Positions 28,310 through 38,173 of a stretch of 64,000 nucleotides of DNA are shown in pieces. A program made the position numbers and the translations under genes. The notes beneath the pieces were generated by a model. It was not told the origin of the DNA. It worked only from the letters and a program-made list of their open reading frames with translations, and searched no databases. Each line of letters starts with the position of its first letter. Position 1 is the stretch's first letter. The stretch comes from Methanobacterium sp. Lineage in GTDB: Archaea; Methanobacteriota; Methanobacteria; Methanobacteriales; Methanobacteriaceae. The stretch spans positions 1,776,643 to 1,840,642 of the forward strand of contig NZ_JBCFBO010000001.1 of the NCBI RefSeq assembly GCF_038562635.1. The letters run 5' to 3'.

Positions 28310-29530
28310 TTATTTTTCATATTTTAAAATCCACAGCCCCTGATTTTTATCTGTAATATAAATAAAGCCCCGCCTGTCAACCAGTACATCTTCAGTTTGT
28401 GTAACCAGTTCCCCCTCAGGCATTGGACCATAACGTTTTCTTGGCTCAGGAGGCATAAAATATCCAACCTCAACTGGCAAACGTGGATCTTTGACATTAT
28501 AGACCCTCAAACCAGCATTGAAATGGGCAATATAAAATAATTTACCCTGTTTTTCCACATCCTTGTTGTGCTGCAATATATTAATATTATGCGGGCCTGA
28601 CCACCCTCCTTTTTGGAAAAAATCGTGATATAGTGCATTTTCAGGTGGAATTGGCTCAGGGAACAATGACAGCAGCATAGGATTTGATGAGTCTGAAATA
28701 TCCACAATTGAGGCATGATGTAACGGCCCTTTACCATATGACGTGTCCTCCGAATTAACATATGCAAGCCCTTTTTCAGGTAAAGGAAGCACGCTGTGCA
28801 TGCCGAACTGCAAGTGGAATGGTGGACTAAAACTCAAACGGCTTACTTCCACAGGTTTAGATACGTCACTGATATCAAGTATAATCATGCCCTCCGATCC
28901 ATAAGGTAAGTATGCCCGGTTATCCACTACATATGGGGGCCCGTGCAATGATATATAAGGATTATGTGGCTTTTCTCCACTCGCTGTATGCTGTCCCGGC
29001 GCCCACCACCTTCCATCTTCGACTGGTTGGGCTGGATCGTTGATATTAATGATCACATAAATGTTTCCATCATATCCCGGCATTCCTGCCGCTAAATGTA
29101 CATAACTACCTCCCGAATAAAAATTCCGATGGGTACCAGTTCCTCCGGTGCGAAATTGCCCTAATTTTCTTGGATTAACAGGATCACTGATATCCCATAT
29201 GAGCACGCCTTCATCAAAGGGCTCATTGGGATTTCCTCCAAAGTTCGGAAATATCTTCTCCAGTGCAGTGATCATTATGTTATCTGATACTTCCATTTGA
29301 AGAGTAAAAGTATTTTCTGGACCGGAAATGAACTTAGCCAATTTAGGCTCTGTTGGATCTGTAACATCTATAATACTCCATCCAGAATGCCAGAAATGCC
29401 CAGTATAAAGATACCACCTCCCATCATGTTCACGTATTGACATTTTAAAGGCGGGTCTCCCATCTAGATCACTGTATCCAACCACTTGGACGTTACTTGC
29501 CACAAATCCTTGAGGAAGTTCTTCCTTCAT
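28310..29530 (-). CDS. LVIVD-repeat beta-propeller protein
   Basis: 406 residues from the ATG at 29530 (GGGGAT just upstream); the frame to 29551 lacks a ribosome site. Built of repeated units ending in WDISDP-, IININDP-, LDISDVS-, VDISDSS- and YNVKDP-, the LVIVD pattern of seven-bladed propellers. No signal peptide was seen. Enzymatic role unknown. 24 nt or less separates it from the PEBP gene, so the two are co-transcribed. Confidence 0.85.
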   Translation of the reverse strand: MKEELPQGFVASNVQVVGYSDLDGRPAFKMSIREHDGRWYLYTGHFWHSGWSIIDVTDPTEPKLAKFISGPENTFTLQMEVSDNIMITALEKIFPNFGGNPNEPFDEGVLIWDISDPVNPRKLGQFRTGGTGTHRNFYSGGSYVHLAAGMPGYDGNIYVIININDPAQPVEDGRWWAPGQHTASGEKPHNPYISLHGPPYVVDNRAYLPYGSEGMIILDISDVSKPVEVSRLSFSPPFHLQFGMHSVLPLPEKGLAYVNSEDTSYGKGPLHHASIVDISDSSNPMLLSLFPEPIPPENALYHDFFQKGGWSGPHNINILQHNKDVEKQGKLFYIAHFNAGLRVYNVKDPRLPVEVGYFMPPEPRKRYGPMPEGELVTQTEDVLVDRRGFIYITDKNQGLWILKYEK

Positions 29531-29553
29531 TTTATCCCCTTTAATAAACACAG

Positions 29554-30021
29554 TTATAACTCGTAAATTCCAACGAGACGAGCCTGTACAGTGACATGGT
29601 CAGCGATAGCATCTAACAGCTGTTCACGAGTTAATCCCGGTTTTAAGTTAAGAACCTTGTCAAGAGCATATAACCAGAAGTAATAATGATGGGGCCCGTG
29701 TCCTGGAGGCGGAGCTGGACCTCCCCACCCCTGTTCTCCATATCCAGTGGTGCCTTCTGTAAAAGCCTTTTTTCCTTCACCTTCAGCAATGCCTGTGATA
29801 TCTGCAGGTATACCATATACAACCCAATGGGTAAATCCATAAGGAAGTGGAGCATCGGGATCATGGCAAATTAATGCAAATTCTTTCGTATCAGGTGGAG
29901 CACCGCTCCACTCCACTGGAGGAGAAATATTATCCGCATCATATACATAACATTCTGGAATACGCTCCAGAGGGTCAAAAGCAGGGCTGTGTATTTGGAG
30001 ATCTCCTAAATTCAATGCCAT
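29554..30021 (-). CDS. PEBP family protein (YbhB/YbcL type)
   Basis: 155 residues. Blocks YVYDADNISPPVEWSGAPP, ALICHDPDAP and HWVVYGIPAD, then GPAPPPGHGPHHYYFWLYALD, are the phosphatidylethanolamine-binding/YbhB signatures that form the anion-binding pocket. Bacterial and archaeal members have no settled role. First gene of a two-gene operon with the LVIVD protein. Confidence 0.93.
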   Translation of the reverse strand: MALNLGDLQIHSPAFDPLERIPECYVYDADNISPPVEWSGAPPDTKEFALICHDPDAPLPYGFTHWVVYGIPADITGIAEGEGKKAFTEGTTGYGEQGWGGPAPPPGHGPHHYYFWLYALDKVLNLKPGLTREQLLDAIADHVTVQARLVGIYEL

Positions 30022-30654
30022 AACAAACCTCCTTTAAAAAATATTTCAATTTTAAATATTTCAAGTTGAAGAAGTATTTCTGGTTTGTATTATGTAATTG
30101 ATTTTTCATATGATCTATTATAATCCAAATCCATAATCCACGCTCCTATGTCCTGATAAAGAATAATTTAAAGCTTTAATATATTGTAAATGATGATAAC
30201 ATCCAAAATTATCAAATAGATACACATATCAAACTAGTATTAAATATACTGTTTATTTTCCAGTATAAATTGATAAAAAGCCGCTGTAATTAAGTTGTAA
30301 TTTAAAAACTATTTTATAATGAACTTATCTTCAGAGGCAAAAAAGATTTCAGGTAAATGGGTAAGACAACATAATCGTTTTTAAAGTTAATTTGTAATCA
30401 ACTGTTTTTTAGCTTTGTAAAAATTCTGAAATTTGTGGAAATATCTGTTAGATTTAATATAATCCATATCCAAATAAAAAAAAATTTAATTTTTTCTAGA
30501 GTCTTCTACAGAGCCGTTTTATTAAACATTACTGTAAATACATATTGACAATTAAATCACCTTTAACAGTTGAATATTTACCCATTTCCATAACAAAAAT
30601 AGTTTTTATCAAAGTTTATCTGTTACAAAAACCAATTATGAACTGGTGATTTTA
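30022..30654. other. Gene-free AT-rich stretch
   Basis: About 630 bases with promoters for the flanking divergent genes but no frame, repeat or clear dyad that I can support. Confidence 0.55.
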
Positions 30655-30987
30655 ATGTTAGAAACAGTCAGTGATGAAACGGTGATAGATAGAATTTCCG
30701 GTTCTATATGTCGGCAAGTAAAAATGGAAGATGCAGAAATTAGCAAAGAAGAATACTCCCATTTAAGCAGTAAAATGGCGAAATACATAGATATTAATTT
30801 CACTTCTAATTTTGAATATGAAATAAACTACGAGATCCCTAAAAATATCATGAGAATAGGCATTGACAAATATATGAGCCCAGAATTACCTGAAGAAAAG
30901 CTTCTTGAAGAGGAAAAATTATTTAGAGAACGACTAACCGGTTTCAAAACAGCTTATAATCAGTTTAAAGAGGAATTTAAGAAATAG
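30655..30987 (+). CDS. Hypothetical protein
   Basis: 110 residues, unrecognised. The ATG at 30655 follows GGTGAT; a GTG at 30646 is the alternative start. Acidic and mostly helical, with a charged C-terminus (PEEKLLEEEKLFRERL). No membrane segment or cysteine motif. It stands alone between AT-rich spacers; codon use looks like the neighbours, so it is probably real. Confidence 0.6.
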   Translation: MLETVSDETVIDRISGSICRQVKMEDAEISKEEYSHLSSKMAKYIDINFTSNFEYEINYEIPKNIMRIGIDKYMSPELPEEKLLEEEKLFRERLTGFKTAYNQFKEEFKK

Positions 30988-31160
30988 ACTTTTCCAGATA
31001 TTTATTTTAAAAATGTTATGCCTTAAATTAAGTATTGTTTATTTTTGTAAATTATCAATTAAACCTATCGTGCATCTGAACTGTGCAGAGTTATATAAAA
31101 TTAAGAACATGGATTAAAAAACACTGCTTAAAATGAAAAATTCTTTTAAAATAACTTAAT

Positions 31161-32672
31161 TTATCTATTTTCCGGATATTTTTTAAGGTCTACCAGTGCC
31201 GGGCCATGTATAACCTGTCCATAGTAATTATAACGGGACCCGTGACATGGGCAGTCCCATGTTTTTTCTGCGGTGTTCCAAACTAGCGTGCACCCCCTAT
31301 GGTTACAAACTGCCTGTAAACGATGCATATGCCCTTTTTCATCAAGATATACCGAAAATTTCTCTTTCCCTTTGCTTATCACACGAGCTTCATCCCTGGA
31401 TAAATCAGGGACTTCCATGTTTGATGGCCATGCTATTTCATTTCCCTGGAACTTCCGGGCGATTTCTAATTTTCCATCATCAGAAGATACAATTGGTTTT
31501 GAATTTTTAAATCGTAATGGATCAAATAACTCCACTAAAGGATTTTCTTTGCCAGTTATAAGATCTGTAATTAAATAAGCCGCAGTCGTAGCGTGAGTCA
31601 TTCCCCAACCTCCAAAAGCAGTTGCAACATAAACTCCAGACTTAGAAGTTTCTCCAATGATAGGCAGTCCGTCAGGAGCGGCATTATCCTGATTAGACCA
31701 GTGATATTCAATCGATTCAATTTCCCAATTATCCTCAGCATATTCTTCTAACCGATTATAACACTTTCTGGTATCAATAGGAGTCCCAACAATTTGGTGT
31801 TCGCCTGCAATCATGATCATATTACCCCTATCAGTTGGAATTGATCGATATGTGTGAAACGGGTTGAGACATACGTACATCCCATCAGGTAATGTTTTTC
31901 TAGCATAATATGCCATTATATATGATCTTGTTATTTTTAACTGAGTGTAAAGATTATCTGGATCATATATTGGGAAATGAGTGGCCACTACAACATTATC
32001 TGCTTTAATGGAGCCATTATTAGTTTCAATTTCATAAGGAGTCCCTTCTTTTATCTTAAGAACTCTTGTATTTTCAAATATGTAGCTTCCTTCGCATGTT
32101 ATTTCTTCAGACAGACCAAGAAGATACTTACGGGGATGAAATTCTGCCTGATTCTGGTAAACCACTCCTGCTTTGGCATTAGGCGCAAAAGAAATATCTT
32201 CAACATATGATACTGGAAGTCCAAGTCCAGGTGCTACTTCTGCTTCAGATTTATATATACCTGCCTCCTCTCCAGCTTCAGTGTAAATATAACAGGGAGT
32301 CCTGTGGAAATCACAATCTATACCATATTTAGATACTAAATTAGAAACAGATTCTACAGCTTTTAAATTAGCTTCAGCAAACATTTGGGTCTTTTCTTTG
32401 CCTAAATTATCCATCATTGTACTGTAAAAAAATGCGTGTGCACTGATCTTTGCAGTAGTAGTGGCAGTTATATCTTCCACTATACGCCTCGCTTCAATCA
32501 CTGCAACTGATTTACCCACTTCTTTAAGCATTATTGCAGTTGTAAGGCCGGCTATACCTCCACCAAGTACCGCAACATCTACTTTAAGCCCAGTTTCCAA
32601 TTTGGAAAAGCCTGTTTCAGGAGTACTATCTATCCAGAAGCTTTTTGCTTTTCCAGGTATTTCATCTGACAT
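31161..32672 (-). CDS. FAD-dependent oxidoreductase with C-terminal Rieske domain
   Basis: 503 residues. Residues 30-400 form a glycine/D-amino-acid-oxidase-like FAD domain (VAVLGGGIAGLTTAIML, then GEHQIVGTP, FGGWGMTHATTAAYLI). Residues 410-503 are a Rieske [2Fe-2S] domain, CNHRGCTL and CPCHGSRYN being the Cys/His ligands. Proteins of this plan occur in bacteria and archaea without a fixed substrate. The ATG follows GGAG by 6 nt. The leader has a tandem 22-bp repeat (32695-32738). Confidence 0.9.
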   Translation of the reverse strand: MSDEIPGKAKSFWIDSTPETGFSKLETGLKVDVAVLGGGIAGLTTAIMLKEVGKSVAVIEARRIVEDITATTTAKISAHAFFYSTMMDNLGKEKTQMFAEANLKAVESVSNLVSKYGIDCDFHRTPCYIYTEAGEEAGIYKSEAEVAPGLGLPVSYVEDISFAPNAKAGVVYQNQAEFHPRKYLLGLSEEITCEGSYIFENTRVLKIKEGTPYEIETNNGSIKADNVVVATHFPIYDPDNLYTQLKITRSYIMAYYARKTLPDGMYVCLNPFHTYRSIPTDRGNMIMIAGEHQIVGTPIDTRKCYNRLEEYAEDNWEIESIEYHWSNQDNAAPDGLPIIGETSKSGVYVATAFGGWGMTHATTAAYLITDLITGKENPLVELFDPLRFKNSKPIVSSDDGKLEIARKFQGNEIAWPSNMEVPDLSRDEARVISKGKEKFSVYLDEKGHMHRLQAVCNHRGCTLVWNTAEKTWDCPCHGSRYNYYGQVIHGPALVDLKKYPENR

Positions 32673-32694
32673 TTTTATCTCCTACTTTTACCAA

Positions 32695-32738
32695 ATAACA
32701 ATTTGCATCTTAAAAAATAACAATTTGCATCTTAAAAA
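32695..32738. repeat. Tandem 22-bp direct repeat
   Basis: ATAACAATTTGCATCTTAAAA occurs twice back to back, 23-52 nt upstream of the FAD/Rieske start codon. It may be a duplicated regulatory site or a replication slip. Confidence 0.8.
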
Positions 32739-32939
32739 TAATGTATCAGCTAATATCTTACTGATTCAAGGGTATTCAGTTATTTTATAAACTTAATGGA
32801 ACACTTGTAGAATGAAAAATCAATGGAATTCTAATGTATAACTTGACATTATATTATTATGTCTGATATGACTTATTAGACTTGCGATTTTTAAACAATT
32901 TAGTAATTTAAAATTTTAAAACCCTAAATACTTGTATAA

Positions 32940-33332
32940 TCACTTAATATTAACCAATATACTTTCACCCTCAACTTTAACATTAAAAGTGGGTAAGTCA
33001 TAAGTTTTTACCGGTGCAATAATTTTTTCTAAGCGTTCTGAATATTTCTTGAGTGCAGGAACTTTTTCCTCTCCAGGAATGGATGTAAGAACTGGTTCTT
33101 TAATATTCTTTCCAGTGGTAACGTCAAATTGAGAAGCATGCAACGGGCATATAACAGTGGTTCCCTGGAGACGCCCCATAGAAAGCCTTGCATTCATGTG
33201 GCCGCACCTGTCGCTTACAGCATAAATTTTTCCGTCAACATTTGCTAAAAGAATTTCAGTATCTCCTTTCTCAACATGTTTCATACTTCCTTCAGGTAAT
33301 TCATCCATCTTAGCAACTTCAACAAAACTAAT
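32940..33332 (-). CDS. Rieske [2Fe-2S] ferredoxin (non-AUG start)
   Basis: 130 residues if started at ATT 33330-33332, which lies exactly 7 nt after GAGG (33340-33343). Ligands CGHMNARLS and CPLHASQFD. The N-terminus then reads MSFVEVAKMDELPEG, the usual first strand of NirD-type Rieske ferredoxins; beginning at the internal ATG (33308) would remove that strand and has no ribosome site. No ATG, GTG or TTG lies in frame between the upstream stop (33372-33374) and 33308. Electron carrier; partner unknown, perhaps the nearby FAD/Rieske enzyme. Confidence 0.85.
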   Translation of the reverse strand: MSFVEVAKMDELPEGSMKHVEKGDTEILLANVDGKIYAVSDRCGHMNARLSMGRLQGTTVICPLHASQFDVTTGKNIKEPVLTSIPGEEKVPALKKYSERLEKIIAPVKTYDLPTFNVKVEGESILVNIK

Positions 33333-33599
33333 TCTATCACCTCTAAAGTCTATTTTAAAAATAACAACTGATTAAAGCATATTTAATAAAAAAATAAAAT
33401 TATAATCGTTTATATGTTACTCAGTTGTTTATAAACTCAAATTCTTCTTTATTACATGATTAAAGATTAGTTTACACTATTTTCACATACAGATAAACCA
33501 GGAGTAGTAATAATTATTGATTGTGTAACATTTAATAATTTCGCAGGTTGAAAAGTGAGTTTAAAAATTTGATTAATAATTAGCATAACCAAATGATTT

Positions 33600-33784
33600 C
33601 TTTTATCCGAGCGATAGCGAGGCAGATCCAATTTATTTTGAAATCTTCAGTGAATTAAGTTAATGAATCAAAATTAAAATTTATTGAATTAAATATGCGA
33701 TTAAAATTAGAATTCGCTTTGATTTTAGATTTCCGCAGCGAAGCGAGGATTTTTTGTTTAAACTTTTTCGAGGAAAAAGTTTAG
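33600..33784. other. Short repeats and hairpin beside the tRNA gene
   Basis: Two related words, CGAGCGATAGCGAGG (33608-33622) and GCAGCGAAGCGAGG (33735-33748), lie in a gene-free stretch. A 10-bp hairpin (about 33760-33782) just downstream of the tRNA 3' end may help end its transcript. Confidence 0.5.
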
Positions 33785-33860
<76 letters not shown>

Positions 33861-34022
33861 ATTTAAATAATTTTCAAATTATGATCAAAATAAAAATGGT
33901 ACATTATAGCTTATAACTTCATTCATTATAAATTTATTGTAATTTAAATTGAAAATAAATGAAAAAGAGTTTCCATCTGTATTCAAAGAAACGCTAATTT
34001 TCATACATACAAAATAATTAGC

Positions 34023-34781
34023 TCATTGAGATTTTGGGATGATCATTGGAACACCTTCAAAGTTTTTAACATGTACATCGACCCCATAAGTTTCTTTTAT
34101 AATTTCGGGGGTTATAACTTCTTTTCCCCCAGTAGTGAACACCTGCCCCTCTTTTAATATTATAAATTTATCAGAATATCTTAAGGCAAGGTTTATATCA
34201 TGCATAACCACAATTGAAGCGATATTGTGGGTATCTGATACTTCCCTTATAATCCTCATCACTTCTAACTGATTTTTTAAGTCAAGGTCACTGGTAGGCT
34301 CATCTAAAAGTAAAATCTGAGGTTCCTGAACTAATGCACGTGCTATAACAACTTTCTGCAGTTCTCCACCGCTCAGTTCATTTATGTACCTGAGTGCGTA
34401 TTCTTCGAGGTTCATGACCTTCAGTATTTTCTCTGTTAATTCTATGTCATTCTTGGAAACATCCCATTTTATGTAAGGCTTTCTACCAAGCAAAACTGCG
34501 TCAAAAACTGTGACAAACCCTGTTTCTGAACTTTGAGGTACATAACCAATTTTTCTTGCAATTTCGATGTCTTTCATTTTCTTTATATCTCTATCTTCAA
34601 CGAAGATCATGCCATCTTTAAACTTCAAAATCCGGTTTATGCATTTCATTAATGTAGATTTTCCAGACCCGTTAACTCCCAGTATTGAAACAAAATCTCC
34701 TTTTTTAACCTTAAAGTTCACATCTTTAAGTACTGCTGCATTTCCATAAGAAAATTCGATTTTATCAACTGAAAGAACCAT
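34023..34781 (-). CDS. Metal-chelate/cobalamin ABC transporter ATPase (FecE/BtuD type)
   Basis: 252 residues. Walker A GVNGSGKSTLMK, signature LSGGELQKVVIARAL, Walker B ILLLDEPTSDLD, switch VVMHDINLALRYSD. This is the FepC/BtuD class that powers uptake of iron-siderophores, haem or corrinoids. Its gene directly follows the permease gene (1-nt gap) at the end of a six-gene run on the minus strand with two binding proteins and two methyltransferases. Confidence 0.93.
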   Translation of the reverse strand: MVLSVDKIEFSYGNAAVLKDVNFKVKKGDFVSILGVNGSGKSTLMKCINRILKFKDGMIFVEDRDIKKMKDIEIARKIGYVPQSSETGFVTVFDAVLLGRKPYIKWDVSKNDIELTEKILKVMNLEEYALRYINELSGGELQKVVIARALVQEPQILLLDEPTSDLDLKNQLEVMRIIREVSDTHNIASIVVMHDINLALRYSDKFIILKEGQVFTTGGKEVITPEIIKETYGVDVHVKNFEGVPMIIPKSQ

Positions 34782-34782
34782 T

Positions 34783-35841
34783 TTATCGCCCCATTTTTAT
34801 TATTAGATAAAAGAACAGAGGTGCCCCTAAAAAGGACGTTATAATACCCACCGGCAGTATAATAGGTGACAATACCGCCCTTGCAATTGTATCCGATACT
34901 AACAGTATTAAAGCACCGAGAATAGCTGATGCAGGGATTAAAAACCTGTGGTCATTTCCTATAACTCTCCTCATGATATGAGGGGCTATTAAACTTACAA
35001 AACCTATAACTCCCAGAAATGCCACCACTACCGCTGATGTAAATGAAGAGATCAGCATTCCATGCAGCCTTATACGCTCTGTATTGACCCCTAATCCTTT
35101 TGCAGTCTCTTCTCCGCTTTCAAGGCTGTTGTAATCCCATGCATGATACATGAAATATATCAAAGCCGGTACCAGAAGTATAAACATGAGCCAGACATCG
35201 TTCCACATTGCCTTTCCAACATCACCAAATGTCCAGAATACAGTGGCTGCAACCTGAGTGTCAGATGCAAAGTACTGTAAAAACTGTATTCCTGCAATAA
35301 ATAATGAACTCATCGCTACCCCTGCAAGTATCATTGCCTCAGGTGTTATACCTCTAGTCCTGGCTATTAACAGGATTATGCTGACGCCGATCATTGCCCC
35401 TGCAAATGCTGCAAAAACTGTGAGATAAGGGTTGTTTATAATAACCGCATCCGCCTGCACGCTGTTTAAAGTCCCTGCTCCCAAAACTATAATTGCAAAT
35501 GCCGCCCCAAAAGCCGCGCCCTGTGTAATTCCCATGGTATAAGGGCTGGCTAAAGGGTTCCGAAGTACATTTTGCATTATACATCCTTCAATACCCATGC
35601 AGCAGCCTGCAATTATAGCCGCCAGAATCCTTGGAATACGGATGTTCCAGATGATCAAAGCTCCGTCTGCCTGCCTGTTAATTAAAGCATTGATTATGTC
35701 ATATACAGACAAATTTGCAGCACCTACTTTAATTGAACATATCACTGCTATAACTAGAGCTATAACTAAAAAAACCCCAATGTATGTTTTATTCCGTATA
35801 TATGACTTATAGTCTGTAACTGTTTTATCTTTAAAGCTCAA
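34783..35841 (-). CDS. FecCD-type ABC transporter permease
   Basis: 352 residues, about ten membrane helices. Family blocks: WNIRIPRILAAIIAG, GCIMQNVLRNPLASPYTMGI, GVIGFVSLIAPHIMRRVIG, the last near the ATPase-coupling region. The start is TTG at 35841, directly after the stop of the methyltransferase, with GTGAG upstream. It forms the membrane channel for the two binding proteins upstream. Confidence 0.93.
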   Translation of the reverse strand: MSFKDKTVTDYKSYIRNKTYIGVFLVIALVIAVICSIKVGAANLSVYDIINALINRQADGALIIWNIRIPRILAAIIAGCCMGIEGCIMQNVLRNPLASPYTMGITQGAAFGAAFAIIVLGAGTLNSVQADAVIINNPYLTVFAAFAGAMIGVSIILLIARTRGITPEAMILAGVAMSSLFIAGIQFLQYFASDTQVAATVFWTFGDVGKAMWNDVWLMFILLVPALIYFMYHAWDYNSLESGEETAKGLGVNTERIRLHGMLISSFTSAVVVAFLGVIGFVSLIAPHIMRRVIGNDHRFLIPASAILGALILLVSDTIARAVLSPIILPVGIITSFLGAPLFFYLIIKMGR

Positions 35842-35842
35842 T

Positions 35843-36892
35843 TTATCTCACTTTTTTAGCTATTACAATTTTGTCCCTTGAAATTCTTCCAAAAGGGGTG
35901 TTAAAACGAGTTATCTTGTGAACGTCCACCACTGAAAATCCCAGGTCTTCCAAAAATTCCAGGTATTCATCAAACAGCAGGTCTCCTTTAAATGTAAATT
36001 TTCTAGCTGTTTTATGTGACTTTTCAAAATTGGTGAAATTCCATTCCATATCATCCAGAACATCCTCTAAAGAACCAGGTTGGTCTTCTGGAAAATACTG
36101 TTTATTTACAAATAGTCCGCCCATGTTCAGAGAGTTGTAAACTTTTTCAGCGATTTCAGGGTTTTTACCCCCAGGATTGTAAGATGAAAAGATGATATCA
36201 TAACTTCCGCCAAAATCATCGACGTAAAAGTTTCCAGGAATAGTCTGAACACTGGAATCATACTTCTCAATAAACTTCCGAGTTTCTTCCAAAACATCCG
36301 GAAGGTCAAAGACATAACACTGCAAGTCTGGATTCACCTGGCTAAATGCAATAGGATACATCCCATGGCCTCCTGCAAGGTCAAGTAAAGTTTTTGCATT
36401 CTTAAATTCATCGTAGTCTGACAACAGTTCAACTGTGTCCTGCAGTTCTCCACATAAGCAGTCGTCAGCCATTCTCTGCACAACCATAGGAAAAATAACC
36501 TCTTCTTTTCTTGTTATATTCCCTTTTATGCTGTTAGATAAGTTATTCCATAGATTAACATTCTCTTCTAAAGCAGATATGCATCTAATCCTACTATAAC
36601 TAGATTTTGAGTTTAAATATAGCTGTGAGGATCTCGTATTTTTATAGAGCTCTCCTGATTTTTCCACCAGGTTCAGGTTTACAAGTATCTCTAAAAGGTA
36701 GTTTGCCATTACTGGTTTAATTCCAAGTTTTTCAGAAAGCTGCGTGTAAGTCATTTCCTGTTCTAAAATGTCAAAAACTCCCAGTTCTATGGAAGTTTTA
36801 AGGACATTGTATATTTTTAAGCAGTTTAAAGTATTTTCAATAAGTCCATGTAGGTCCTCTGCTGAAACATCTGGACGTTCTGTAATATTCAT
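35843..36892 (-). CDS. SAM-dependent O-methyltransferase-like protein, copy 1
   Basis: 349 residues from ATG 36892, matched to the start of its paralog at 39439. An N-terminal winged-helix dimerisation domain (VFDILEQEMTYTQLSEKLGI) precedes a Rossmann methyltransferase (TLLDLAGGHGMYPIAF, with the SAM glycine loop; IIFSSYNPGGKNPE). It resembles plant/bacterial caffeate- or hydroxyindole-type O-methyltransferases. Fixed inside a metal-chelate import operon between permease and binding-protein genes, so it may modify the imported ligand. Substrate unknown. Confidence 0.85.
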   Translation of the reverse strand: MNITERPDVSAEDLHGLIENTLNCLKIYNVLKTSIELGVFDILEQEMTYTQLSEKLGIKPVMANYLLEILVNLNLVEKSGELYKNTRSSQLYLNSKSSYSRIRCISALEENVNLWNNLSNSIKGNITRKEEVIFPMVVQRMADDCLCGELQDTVELLSDYDEFKNAKTLLDLAGGHGMYPIAFSQVNPDLQCYVFDLPDVLEETRKFIEKYDSSVQTIPGNFYVDDFGGSYDIIFSSYNPGGKNPEIAEKVYNSLNMGGLFVNKQYFPEDQPGSLEDVLDDMEWNFTNFEKSHKTARKFTFKGDLLFDEYLEFLEDLGFSVVDVHKITRFNTPFGRISRDKIVIAKKVR

Positions 36893-36970
36893 CTCCTTCA
36901 CCCCGTAATTCGTAAAATTTGGTTCAAAATGCGTGGCATTTCTTCAACCATTAAAAAAATAAAAAAGAAT

Positions 36971-38095
36971 TTAAAGATTTAACTGTTTGAATCCTCCATA
37001 CTTCTCCTTCAGGCTGCTGTATATCGATGCCCCGTTTCCAATATCAAAGTTGGTGAATATTTCACCGGCTTTTTCCTCTGGATCTACATCTTTAAACTGC
37101 TCTGGATAAAGCACTTTTCCAATATAATAAGCATTTGCAAACATTTCATCCTTATTGTAACTGTAAGCGCAGTAACTTAGTATTCCATAAACATTTCCGT
37201 CCTTTATAGCTTTAAGGTTGTTGTACTCTGGGTTTTTACTGGTATCGTTAGTTACAGATGCTAAACTGGCCTCTTCAATGAATATAAAGTTAGGGTTCCA
37301 TGATATCAACTGTTCTGGATCTATTTGAACTGCATTTGAAGTAGCATTGGCCATATTACTTGCTGCACTTGCGACATTTGAAGCATTCAACATTACAAAC
37401 GGAGGATAGTACGGATTGGTAGATGTAATGCCATGAGCTCCCCTGTAAGCCTGTCCACCAACATATGCTGTCAGTTTACTGCTGCTTGAAATGTTCTTTG
37501 TTCGGTTTGCAAGGTCCTTCTGAGTGGAATCAATATAACTAATAAGTTTCTCTGCCCGGTCTTCCTTACCCAAAACCTTTCCCATTACTCTTAAAGATTT
37601 TTTATAGGTATCCATCTGATCAGATGTTCCTACAGCCCCAGTATACACAACAACTGCAGGAATACCTGTTTTATTTTGTATTAAATCTGCATCATCTGCA
37701 CTTCTGGCAAATACCACGTCTGGCTTGAGTTTGGCTATTTCTTCATAATTTATTATATTTTTACTTCCATCCCCCACAACAGGAAGGTTCATCAGTTCAG
37801 GATGGGCCATTATGTATGGCAGCGTAGATCCAATTCCTGTAAAATTGGTTTCTACCTGTTCTATTCCAACCATCTTATCACTGGCATTCAAATATACAAT
37901 TTCCCTGCCAGAACATCCCGTTCCAACAACTTTATTTACCTGTGCCGGAACCTGAACAGTTCTGCCTGCAACGTCAGTTATGGAAACAGTACCTCCATTA
38001 CCTGAACTTGCACTACCTGAACCAAAAGCATAGATCAAAGTTCCACATAATAATACCCCTATAATTATAACACCCGTTATAAAATTCCTATTGAT
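36971..38095 (-). CDS. Metal-chelate ABC transporter substrate-binding protein, copy 1 (AUC start)
   Basis: 374 residues if started at ATC 38093-38095, exactly 7 nt after GGAGG (38103-38107). That gives a signal peptide MNRNFITGVIII then GVLLCGTLIYAFG. Between the upstream stop (38120-38122) and a TTG at 38036-38038 there is no ATG, GTG or TTG in frame, and the TTG would delete the whole signal. The mature part has TVQVPAQVNKVVGTGCS and LKPDVVFARSAD, typical BtuF/FepB-type folds for iron-siderophore or corrinoid capture. Confidence 0.88.
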   Translation of the reverse strand: MNRNFITGVIIIGVLLCGTLIYAFGSGSASSGNGGTVSITDVAGRTVQVPAQVNKVVGTGCSGREIVYLNASDKMVGIEQVETNFTGIGSTLPYIMAHPELMNLPVVGDGSKNIINYEEIAKLKPDVVFARSADDADLIQNKTGIPAVVVYTGAVGTSDQMDTYKKSLRVMGKVLGKEDRAEKLISYIDSTQKDLANRTKNISSSSKLTAYVGGQAYRGAHGITSTNPYYPPFVMLNASNVASAASNMANATSNAVQIDPEQLISWNPNFIFIEEASLASVTNDTSKNPEYNNLKAIKDGNVYGILSYCAYSYNKDEMFANAYYIGKVLYPEQFKDVDPEEKAGEIFTNFDIGNGASIYSSLKEKYGGFKQLNL

Positions 38096-38139
38096 AAAAT
38101 CGCCTCCATTTTGTATAGATTAAGCAAAATCAGTTATAA

Positions 38140-38173
38140 TACTTTCGATCTAAGTAATAATACATTTATAAAT
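38140..38173 (-). promoter_or_regulatory. Promoter and dyad of binding-protein gene 1
   Basis: TATA-like TTTATAAA at 38165-38172, then dyad TACTT-TCGATCT-AAGTA (38140-38156) where transcription should start. The same pair occurs upstream of binding-protein gene 2 at 40841-40873. GTAATAC words repeat through 38155-38265. Likely a metal-responsive operator. Confidence 0.65.
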
